DNA of 64,000 nucleotides from Floccifex porci (GTDB lineage Bacteria; Bacillota_I; Bacilli_A; Erysipelotrichales; Erysipelotrichaceae): NCBI RefSeq assembly GCF_009696175.1, contig NZ_VUMM01000003.1, positions 1 to 64,000 of the forward strand, read 5' to 3'. Shown piece by piece: positions 52,493 to 59,674 of this stretch (position 1 is its first letter; each line of letters starts with the position of its first letter). The notes under the pieces were generated by a model. It saw only the letters and a program-made list of their open reading frames with translations, ran no database searches and was not told where the DNA came from. The position numbers and the translations under genes were made by a program.

Positions 52493-54472
52493 TTAATCAA
52501 AGTATTCTGCCTTTTCCACTGCCTTATGCACAAAAGAAAGCATATTTTGATCCTCATTCCTTTCTAATATCTCTCTCGCATCCTGGATACAGACATCCAT
52601 AATGGCTCTATCTTTATTCAGATCTCCCAATATAAAGTTAGGAAGTCCACTCTGTCGAATGCCTAATATATCTCCAGGTCCTCGAATTTGTAAATCATAT
52701 TCTGTCACCTGAAACCCATCTGTTAATGTTTCTAACATTTGAAGTCGTTTTATAGCCTGTTCATCACTAGAACTGCTTAATAAGAAACAATGTCCCTGTT
52801 CATTGCTTCGTGCACATCTTCCTCTTAATTGATGAAGTGTGCTCAAGCCAAATCGATGCGCATCATAAATCACCATATAGGTCGCATTTTTCACATCAAT
52901 TCCTACTTCAATAACCGTAGTACTGACAAGAATATCTATTTCATGTTTCACAAACTGATTCATTACCTCTTCTTTTTCTTCTTTTTTTAACTTTCCATGC
53001 AATAAACCTATTCTTACATTTTTTAAAGATTTTTTCATTCCATTATAAATAGAAGTCGCATCGCGCATAGCCATTTCATTTTCTTCAATGGATGGGCAAA
53101 CCACATAACATTGCTTTCCTTTTTCAATGGCTTCTAATATTTCAGGTAGAACAGGAGCCATGCTTTTTCCTTTTATATAACGAGTACAAACTGGTTTTCT
53201 TCCTGGGGGCATCTGCTTAATGTTGGTAATATCCATATCTCCAAATAGAAAATGTGCATAGGTTCTAGGAATCGGAGTGGCTGACATCATTAAAAAGTCC
53301 ACATTCTGACCTTTTTCCAGCAGAGACCTTCTCTGTTTCACACCAAAACGCTGCTGTTCATCAATAATTACAAGTCCCAAACGATTAAATTCCACATTTT
53401 CCTGAAATAGGGCATGAGTTCCCACAACCAGCGGAAGACTTCCATCTTTCAATCCATCTAATACTTCCTTTTTTGTTTTCGAATTTAAAGAAGAAACATA
53501 ATATGACACTGGTAAATTCTGTTCTTTTAAATTCAGGTAATGCTGCTTAGCCAGTATTTCTGTAGGAGCCAGAAATACAGCCTGGTATCCAGATAATGCA
53601 CAGGCATACAAAGAAGCAATGGCCACCATAGTTTTTCCGCACCCGACATCTCCCTGAACTAGACGAAACATAATCTTTCTGGATTTCATATCTTTCAATA
53701 TTTCATGAATTCCAGATAACTGATCGTGAGTCAGTGTATAAGGCAAAGACTGAATCCATTGTTCAATTTTATTTTCATCAAATTTTTTAGGAATTTTAAA
53801 TTCTGTCTGCAGCTTTGTATTCTGTACAGCCTGCATGACACATTGAAATTTCAGAAATTCTTCATACTTTAAGCTGCGAAGAGCCATTTCAATTTCTTTC
53901 TGACTTTTTGGAACATGAATCATGGTATATGCCTGTTCATGAGTCAATAAGCGATAGGTTAAACGATATCTCTCTGGAATCACATCTTCAATTGTATTTA
54001 TATAGGACAATGCTTTCTGAATCAAAGAATACATTTCACTCTGTTTCAAACCTTCTGTCAGACTGTAAACAGGATGAATTCCCAGCTGTTCTTTTAAAGG
54101 TTTAAAATTATAATTATTTGCTCTGACTTTATAATTTCCCTGATACTGTCCAAATAAAGTAATACGCTGTCCAAACTTGAATTGTTGAACCCATGGTCGA
54201 TTAAATAAAGTAATTTCCAATTCTTCATCCCAGCTGATCACTTTAAATTTTGTCATTGAACGATTTTTAGATAAACGAACTACATATGCCTGTTTACAGA
54301 TCAATCCTTCAAAACAGACCATATCGTTTTCTTTCCATTCTAAAAAAGGTGTAGACTGAATCGTTTCATATCGGGTTGGATATGTTCTCAATAATTCTTC
54401 TACACTATAAATACCCATACGATTTAATAATTCAATGCGTCTTTTGGTGCATTTCATTTCTTCAAGATTCAT
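52493..54472 (-). CDS. recG: ATP-dependent DNA helicase RecG
   Basis: 659 residues. An OB-fold wedge region is N-terminal. Walker A is QGDVGCGKTMVA, the DEAH-box equivalent IIDEQQRFGVKQR, motif III MSATPIPRT and motif VI HQLRGRCARS. RecG remodels stalled forks and Holliday junctions. It is slightly shorter than E. coli RecG (693). It overlaps the end of the upstream membrane-protein gene by 11 bases. Confidence 0.95.
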   Translation of the reverse strand: MNLEEMKCTKRRIELLNRMGIYSVEELLRTYPTRYETIQSTPFLEWKENDMVCFEGLICKQAYVVRLSKNRSMTKFKVISWDEELEITLFNRPWVQQFKFGQRITLFGQYQGNYKVRANNYNFKPLKEQLGIHPVYSLTEGLKQSEMYSLIQKALSYINTIEDVIPERYRLTYRLLTHEQAYTMIHVPKSQKEIEMALRSLKYEEFLKFQCVMQAVQNTKLQTEFKIPKKFDENKIEQWIQSLPYTLTHDQLSGIHEILKDMKSRKIMFRLVQGDVGCGKTMVAIASLYACALSGYQAVFLAPTEILAKQHYLNLKEQNLPVSYYVSSLNSKTKKEVLDGLKDGSLPLVVGTHALFQENVEFNRLGLVIIDEQQRFGVKQRRSLLEKGQNVDFLMMSATPIPRTYAHFLFGDMDITNIKQMPPGRKPVCTRYIKGKSMAPVLPEILEAIEKGKQCYVVCPSIEENEMAMRDATSIYNGMKKSLKNVRIGLLHGKLKKEEKEEVMNQFVKHEIDILVSTTVIEVGIDVKNATYMVIYDAHRFGLSTLHQLRGRCARSNEQGHCFLLSSSSDEQAIKRLQMLETLTDGFQVTEYDLQIRGPGDILGIRQSGLPNFILGDLNKDRAIMDVCIQDAREILERNEDQNMLSFVHKAVEKAEYFD

Positions 54473-55211
54473 CTAATGTACTCTTTCGTTTAATAAATAA
54501 TATATAATTTACATCAATCAGACCATAACAGATTGCCAATAATAAATACATTCCTGCATAAGCCAGTAAGTCTATTATTTCCAGCTGAAGACTCAAAGCA
54601 AAAAAAGAAAACACCATTCCGCTCATTAATGGATTACCATATAGTATCATAAGTGTACAAAGAGAACACGTATTAATACCATTAGCAGCAGACATCATTC
54701 CAGACGAAAGAGTATCCAGCAGCAGTACAATCAGTAAACAGACACAAAACTTGTTCGTGATGGAACGATTCTCTTTCTTTAATACTTGTCCAATATAAGA
54801 AAAAATAGATTTAAAAGTCTGTTTTCCAATAGCCAGTCCATGAAAATAAATCAGTTGTACCGGAATCATAGAGACCATAAAAATCAATCCTATTACCTGA
54901 CAAAGAAGATTATCCATAGAAGCTAAAGGCTGAAGTATGACCAGACAAATAAACAAATAGAAAAGTTCAAGTGTTAATACTTTTAAAACAGTATTTTTAT
55001 TAAAACCTTCCATTTTCCATATTTTTAAACATAACCAGTAAAATCCTATACTGGAAATCAATCCCATTCCAATTTCAAATATAAAAAATAATAAACCGGT
55101 AAGATACATCGATCCCATTAAAAACACAAAATTATAAATTAAACTTAATAAATATAAATAACATAAAGGCACAAGAACCGGTTTAATAGATATGTTTTTT
55201 AACGATTTCAC
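54462..55211 (-). CDS. Hypothetical multi-pass membrane protein
   Basis: 249 residues with about six or seven hydrophobic segments and no conserved motif that I can name. Its stop overlaps the recG start (ATGA-like), so both are translated from one message. Yip1-like membrane proteins have a similar layout, but the match is only by topology. Confidence 0.65.
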   Translation of the reverse strand: MKSLKNISIKPVLVPLCYLYLLSLIYNFVFLMGSMYLTGLLFFIFEIGMGLISSIGFYWLCLKIWKMEGFNKNTVLKVLTLELFYLFICLVILQPLASMDNLLCQVIGLIFMVSMIPVQLIYFHGLAIGKQTFKSIFSYIGQVLKKENRSITNKFCVCLLIVLLLDTLSSGMMSAANGINTCSLCTLMILYGNPLMSGMVFSFFALSLQLEIIDLLAYAGMYLLLAICYGLIDVNYILFIKRKSTLDES

Positions 55212-55282
55212 AAAATCACCTCAAAGCTATTGTATCACATTCTTAATATTTTTGTGTATAATGGTAATATTGGAGGAATTCT

Positions 55283-55765
55283 ATGAAAACAATTGAAATT
55301 ATCATTACCATGGAAAATGGAGATGTAATGGAAGCTGAACTGTATCCATCTATAGCTCCTGAAACAGTTAAAAATTTTGTGAAACTGATTGAAGAAAAAT
55401 TTTATGACGGAATCATTTTCCATCGCGTGATTCCTGGATTCATGATTCAGGGAGGAGATCCAAAAGGAAATGGAACCGGTGGTTCAAAAGAAACAATCAA
55501 AGGTGAATTTGATGCCAACGGATTCAGAAATACGTTAAAACACACTCGTGGCGTACTATCCATGGCAAGAACATATGACCCAAATTCTGCCAGCTCACAA
55601 TTCTTTATCATGCATAAAGACGCTCCTCATCTGGATGGACAATATGCAGCATTTGGGAAGATCACAAAAGGAATTGAAGTGGTTGATAAAATTGCCAGCG
55701 TAAAAACGGACTTCAGAGATAAACCAAAGACACCTCAAGTCATGAAAACCATTCGTCTAAAATAA
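55283..55765 (+). CDS. Peptidyl-prolyl cis-trans isomerase, cyclophilin type
   Basis: 160 residues. The cyclophilin core is FHRVIPGFMIQGGDPKGNGTGG and the motif SMARTYDPNSASSQFFI with DGQYAAFGKI. It is cytoplasmic: there is no signal peptide. TTGGAGGAATT precedes the ATG. It is monocistronic with its own terminator. B. subtilis PpiB is the closest type. Confidence 0.93.
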   Translation: MKTIEIIITMENGDVMEAELYPSIAPETVKNFVKLIEEKFYDGIIFHRVIPGFMIQGGDPKGNGTGGSKETIKGEFDANGFRNTLKHTRGVLSMARTYDPNSASSQFFIMHKDAPHLDGQYAAFGKITKGIEVVDKIASVKTDFRDKPKTPQVMKTIRLK

Positions 55766-55769
55766 AACA

Positions 55770-55803
55770 GACAGGTTATCCCAAAAATAACCTGTCCTTT
55801 TAT
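55770..55803. terminator. Bidirectional terminator after the cyclophilin gene
   Basis: Stem GACAGGTTAT/ATAACCTGTC with a CCCAAAA loop and T-rich flanks on both sides. Confidence 0.8.
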
Positions 55804-57428
55804 TATTCAAAAGAATGAACCAGCTGCACTCCTTCCGATTCTAAATATTCAATGGAAACGGTATCTCCATTTTTCAGGAAAGCCAACTGTTCTTCATATT
55901 TTGTTGTGAAATCCATTCGATATTTTTTACCATCCTGATCTTCAAAATAGTAAATTGTATTGCCTTCCACAAATACTTTATTCAAATTTGAAACCGTAAT
56001 TTCTTTCTTTTCATAAACAACTTCATCACTGGAAGTAACTCCCTGTAAAGCAATCATTTCTTTCTTTAATACATTCAGACCCTGATCCACACTGACTGTT
56101 GCGACTTTCTGATAGTCTGTGGCATCTACCATCGCATACATCTTTAATACACTTTGTGAAGAATTGCTCGTATCTGCTCTTAAAGACATCAGATAGGTTG
56201 GCTGTCCATTTACATTGACAAGAACTGGGAATGTTGCCTTATAGCCATAATTCTGTACTTCATCTTCCGCTGATTTCATTGCGCTTGTTTCGTTGGCTCC
56301 TGGTGCATCAATTCGTAAAGCTTCATGCGTTCTTAAATTCACCAGAATAAATCCTAAATTACTGGAATCCGAATTGGCACTGGTCACTCCAGTATAAAGC
56401 CAGATGTCTCCATCTTTTTCAATATAATTGTATCCACTGCTGGATTTGATTACACCTTTCTGTCCAATAATGGAATTTATAAATCCTTTCTGAAGAGAAC
56501 CATAATCATCAATTTCTTCAATGACTAAAGCTTCCGGAAAAATTCGATCCGCCCATTTTGGCACAGATTTTAAATCGTATTTGGTACTTTCTCCTGTAAT
56601 TGGATCCATGAAAATAGCACCTGTTACATATTTTTTATTTCCCACCAGCTTATAAGAATAAGTAGAACATACATACCATGGATGCCCTTTTTCATCTATT
56701 TCAAAAGAAGGCGATCCAAAAATTTCCATAGGGTACTGAAAACGTAAATGACGCATTAAATTTTTATTAAATAAACTGGAAGGTACATATTTCATATTAT
56801 CCAGACCCATATCTTTTAAACGCACAAGTTTTGCCGTTCCATCAGTAGAATCCACTGTAATATAGGCGGGAATCCCTTCACTTTTATTAGCCCACCATTT
56901 AAAGAAATCCGCATATTCCAATGGTGTCACACGATATACACTGTCTTTATAAGAAATCTGTGTATATTCATCACTTACTTCAAACTGAGAAACCCAATCC
57001 GACATCTGACCCATAACACGATCCCCTAATGCTTCGGTTGTATCTCGATCAATAATGGCAGTTTTTGTGAAATCCACTTCTCCAATGGTATTGAATTCTG
57101 TTGTTTCTACATTGATACGATTCGCATATTCATTTGAATGAAACAAACGAATTCCCATGATCCCTAATAAAGATGGTGCAAGGATCAGTACCAATCCAAA
57201 AATCACAACCGGTTTTTTAGGTGCTTGAACCCCCTGGGAAGAAAACATCGTTAAAATAACCAGAAGAATTAAAATAGCTGGCGTAAAAAACGACCAGAAA
57301 GCCGGTGAATGCCAGTTTAGTGGCGGTAACATAAGATAATACGCAATCGCCAAAACAATTACATAAACAATCAATGCCTTAACTTTACTGATACGAATCA
57401 CAGGCATAGTTGGTTTTTGAAATATCAT
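55803..57428 (-). CDS. Hypothetical membrane-anchored protein, large beta-rich domain
   Basis: 541 residues. Three hydrophobic segments lie near the N-terminus (about residues 17-33, 45-60 and 75-95). The large remainder is extracytoplasmic and rich in short strands, with PWYVCSTYSYKLVGNKKYVTG and TGVTSANSDSSNLGFILVNL. There is no LPXTG sorting signal and no catalytic motif I can name. Related sequences appear in other low-GC Gram-positives as 'hypothetical' or 'cell shape' proteins, from memory only. It is monocistronic. Confidence 0.72.
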   Translation of the reverse strand: MIFQKPTMPVIRISKVKALIVYVIVLAIAYYLMLPPLNWHSPAFWSFFTPAILILLVILTMFSSQGVQAPKKPVVIFGLVLILAPSLLGIMGIRLFHSNEYANRINVETTEFNTIGEVDFTKTAIIDRDTTEALGDRVMGQMSDWVSQFEVSDEYTQISYKDSVYRVTPLEYADFFKWWANKSEGIPAYITVDSTDGTAKLVRLKDMGLDNMKYVPSSLFNKNLMRHLRFQYPMEIFGSPSFEIDEKGHPWYVCSTYSYKLVGNKKYVTGAIFMDPITGESTKYDLKSVPKWADRIFPEALVIEEIDDYGSLQKGFINSIIGQKGVIKSSSGYNYIEKDGDIWLYTGVTSANSDSSNLGFILVNLRTHEALRIDAPGANETSAMKSAEDEVQNYGYKATFPVLVNVNGQPTYLMSLRADTSNSSQSVLKMYAMVDATDYQKVATVSVDQGLNVLKKEMIALQGVTSSDEVVYEKKEITVSNLNKVFVEGNTIYYFEDQDGKKYRMDFTTKYEEQLAFLKNGDTVSIEYLESEGVQLVHSFE

Positions 57429-57506
57429 AAAATCATCCTCTCTATGTTCAGTATATTCTTTTTATGTAAACAGAATACTTAAATTTTTATTAAATTTGTG
57501 TGAATT

Positions 57507-57929
57507 CTATATCTTTTTTAAAGGAGTGGATCCTAAAATTTCAACCGCCTTCGAATACGAATCAATCGCAAAATTAGATTCAATCGCCACCTGAAGACAA
57601 AACATGACCAGACGAGTATCAAAAGCCTGTATGTTCTCATTGTAGTAGATTGCCGGATATTCACTCAGTTCTTTTTTTATTTTCTGTAATAAAGTAACTT
57701 CCATTTTTTCCTTTATCACAAGTACATTTTCCTGTGAAACAGCTTTTAATCCCATCAGTAAAGCCACATATAACTTATCAGACATCCGTACAAACATCAC
57801 CTTTTTTTCAGGCTTTAAATCTTTCATCTCATCTGCATTTAAACATTGTACAATCTGAAGACAATCCTTATCTTCTAAAAACAGATCAATGGACTCATTT
57901 TTGCCAAACAATAAAGCTGAATATTCCAT
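57507..57929 (-). CDS. IspD-like protein lacking the catalytic motifs (probable degenerate paralogue)
   Basis: 140 residues. FLEDKDCLQI parallels FLEDEDCHQI in the neighbouring IspD, and YNENIQAFDTRLVMFC with later IDSYSKAVE parallels YNAQTPQCFKTDLLRSC and GTDDAQLIE, in the same order and at similar spacing. The N-terminal GxGxR CTP loop and the IspD block QDGARP are missing. It therefore looks like a shortened, inactive IspD relative. It starts after GAGGAATTT and lies eight bases behind the ispD stop, so it is co-expressed. A regulatory or structural role is a guess. Confidence 0.7.
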   Translation of the reverse strand: MEYSALLFGKNESIDLFLEDKDCLQIVQCLNADEMKDLKPEKKVMFVRMSDKLYVALLMGLKAVSQENVLVIKEKMEVTLLQKIKKELSEYPAIYYNENIQAFDTRLVMFCLQVAIESNFAIDSYSKAVEILGSTPLKKI

Positions 57930-57936
57930 AAATTCC

Positions 57937-58581
57937 TCACAATAAATCTTTAGGATGTGTGATTTTAATATTGGATTCGTCCCCTAAAACCATTTTTACT
58001 TTTACATTTGAATACCATTCAATCAGCTGGGCATCATCGGTTCCAATGCGATGATCTTTCAATGCCTTTTTATGGCAGCTTCTTAAAAGATCCGTTTTAA
58101 AACATTGTGGCGTCTGTGCATTATAAACCATAGAACGAACCAAAGTTTCTTTTACATATCCATCTACAACGATTTTCGATGTATCCACACTAGGGACCAT
58201 CAGCAAACAGGCATCCTCTGTCTTTAAGGTTTCCTTTAAAGCCTGAAGATTTTCTTTTTTCAAATAAGGACGAGCTCCATCCTGGATCATAACATATGGA
58301 CTTGTCACTTTTAAAAGACCATTGTACACACTTTGCTGACGTGTATCTCCTCCTGTAGTCACTTCTATTTTTTCATATTCTTTATAAAGATCTGAAACAT
58401 ATTCTTTTTCATACAAAGCACTGACAATAATTATCTGATGACAATCTTCATCTTCTAAAAATAAAGACAGACATCGATCCAGCACCGTCTGTTCTTCATT
58501 CAATTTATAGAAAACTTTATTATAATTTAATTGCGTGCGGCTTCCCATCCCCGCCGCCATAACACATACACTGTATTTCAT
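57937..58581 (-). CDS. ispD: 2-C-methyl-D-erythritol 4-phosphate cytidylyltransferase
   Basis: 214 residues. The nucleotide-binding loop AAGMGSRTQLNYNKVF is at the N-terminus. TGGDTRQQSVYNGL, QDGARPYL, AQTPQCFKTDLL and GTDDAQLIE are the remaining family blocks. It makes CDP-methylerythritol in the MEP isoprenoid pathway. TarI-type ribitol-phosphate cytidylyltransferases are the main alternative, but no tar gene is nearby. No other isoprenoid gene is in the window. Confidence 0.87.
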   Translation of the reverse strand: MKYSVCVMAAGMGSRTQLNYNKVFYKLNEEQTVLDRCLSLFLEDEDCHQIIIVSALYEKEYVSDLYKEYEKIEVTTGGDTRQQSVYNGLLKVTSPYVMIQDGARPYLKKENLQALKETLKTEDACLLMVPSVDTSKIVVDGYVKETLVRSMVYNAQTPQCFKTDLLRSCHKKALKDHRIGTDDAQLIEWYSNVKVKMVLGDESNIKITHPKDLL

Positions 58582-58602
58582 AGTAAGAGTATTATATCAG
58601 AT

Positions 58603-58854
58603 TTAAGAAATTTCGGGACAAAAAACATTTGTTTCTAAAAACCACCGGTCTTTTTCCCAATATAAATTTCGTATCTGTTCTCCAAACAGGCACTGATAAC
58701 ATTTTCCGCACCCTCCTGCCATTGAAAATTTATCACAGACCTGCAATACTTTATCCACTTTATACAGCTTTTCCTTCCATTTCACAAACATTGGAATCAA
58801 AGTCCCATCCTGTTCAATCATTGTAACTACATCAATATAATATTTAAACAGCAT
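58603..58854 (-). CDS. Small protein with CxxCxxC motif, divergent from the LexA-like gene
   Basis: 83 residues from ATG at 58854, with GGGTGAT upstream; a start at 58872 is also open. It begins MLFKYYIDVVTMIEQDGT and has CGKCYQC in the middle. The layout (short, with a 'YKVDKVLQV' block and a final 'KDRWFLE') resembles a small family often found near LexA and Y-family polymerase genes, from memory. Function unknown. A promoter TTGCGT-N17-TATAAT lies within the GCAA-repeat region shared with the LexA-like gene. Confidence 0.65.
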   Translation of the reverse strand: MLFKYYIDVVTMIEQDGTLIPMFVKWKEKLYKVDKVLQVCDKFSMAGGCGKCYQCLFGEQIRNLYWEKDRWFLETNVFCPEIS

Positions 58855-58913
58855 ACTATCACCCGGTTTCATTATAAATTATGTGCAACTTTTACGCAAC
58901 TTATAAATTGTAA

Positions 58914-58941
58914 TTGCATACATGTCGCAATATGATACAAT
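58914..58941 (+). promoter_or_regulatory. Promoter and candidate operator of the LexA-like gene
   Basis: -35 TTGCAT (58914-58919), 16-base spacer, -10 TACAAT (58936-58941), six bases to the ATG. The dyad TTGCATACATGTCGCAA (58914-58930) covers the -35 and spacer. Further GCAA repeats lie upstream at 58884-58900, in the divergent promoter. Confidence 0.6.
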
Positions 58942-58947
58942 AAAAAT

Positions 58948-59544
58948 ATGAATATACAGCAGATTTTAAATGAATATAAAAGACAAACCAATGTGACAAA
59001 CGATTATATTGCTCAAAAAATAGGTGTGACCAAATCTACGGTTTCGCGATGGTGTAATGGACAAATCAAAAAAATTTCTCCAGATACCTTACAAAAATTA
59101 TCTTCTTTAATTGGAATTGATTTTGATCAGATGACAAGAATTACACAATTTTCGTTTGAAAAGCCTATTTTAGGAACTGTAAAAGCCGGATATGGTCTAT
59201 TTGCCCAGGAAAATATAGAAGGTTATCTGTCTGTAAGTGAAAAAGAATATGAACAGGGAGATTATTTTTTAAGAGTAGAAGGAAATTCTATGATTCAGGC
59301 AAAAATTCACGATCAGGATCTTCTATATGTCAAATCAGTAAACGATGTAATAAGTAACACCATTGGCATTGTCTTAATTGAAAACGAAGAAGTAACAGTA
59401 AAGCGAATCATTAAAAAAGAAAAGTATTTAATATTAGAGGCCGCCAATCCGGATGTAGAACCAAAAATATTTACATGGGAAGAAGTAAAAACGCTTCCTG
59501 TACAGATTATCGGAAAAGTGATTTATGCTCGAAGAGATTTCTAA
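58948..59544 (+). CDS. LexA-like XRE/S24 repressor
   Basis: 198 residues. An XRE-type helix-turn-helix (TNDYIAQKIGVTKSTVSRWCNG) replaces the winged helix of classical LexA. The S24 peptidase part has the cleavage-site-like LGTVKAGYG, catalytic Ser in VEGNSMIQAK and Lys in VTVKRIIKKE. It should undergo RecA-stimulated self-cleavage, as in LexA and phage repressors. A leaderless start is likely. No phage genes adjoin it, so a chromosomal SOS or stress regulator is more likely than a prophage repressor. Confidence 0.87.
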   Translation: MNIQQILNEYKRQTNVTNDYIAQKIGVTKSTVSRWCNGQIKKISPDTLQKLSSLIGIDFDQMTRITQFSFEKPILGTVKAGYGLFAQENIEGYLSVSEKEYEQGDYFLRVEGNSMIQAKIHDQDLLYVKSVNDVISNTIGIVLIENEEVTVKRIIKKEKYLILEAANPDVEPKIFTWEEVKTLPVQIIGKVIYARRDF

Positions 59545-59571
59545 TTTTTTTCTACAGCACAAATTTTAATG

Positions 59572-59610
59572 ATTGTCTATATTGTGTTTCAAATTTTTTT
59601 TAGCTATACT
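59572..59610 (+). promoter_or_regulatory. nrdD promoter with NrdR-box-like element
   Basis: -35 TTGTGT (59582-59587), 17-base spacer, -10 TATACT (59605-59610). ATTGTCTATATTGTGT (59572-59587) overlaps the -35 and partly matches the NrdR box consensus. Confidence 0.5.
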
Positions 59611-59626
59611 ATTAATACGTCAATAA

Positions 59627-59650
59627 ATATAGTTGAAATGTCAACTATAT
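59627..59650 (+). other. Perfect hairpin in the nrdD leader
   Basis: ATATAGTTGA, loop AATG, TCAACTATAT. It lies between the promoter and the Shine-Dalgarno and is not followed by a T run, so it may act in RNA stability or as a protein site. Confidence 0.6.
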
Positions 59651-59674
59651 TGTCAGAATAAAGAGGTGCAAGAC

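Noticed and set aside
58948-59544. Prophage repressor
   Set aside because: No integrase, Cro-like or structural phage genes flank it; the neighbours are isoprenoid and ribonucleotide reductase genes.
59627-59650. Terminator upstream of nrdD
   Set aside because: The hairpin is not followed by a T run and lies between promoter and ribosome-binding site of an intact gene.
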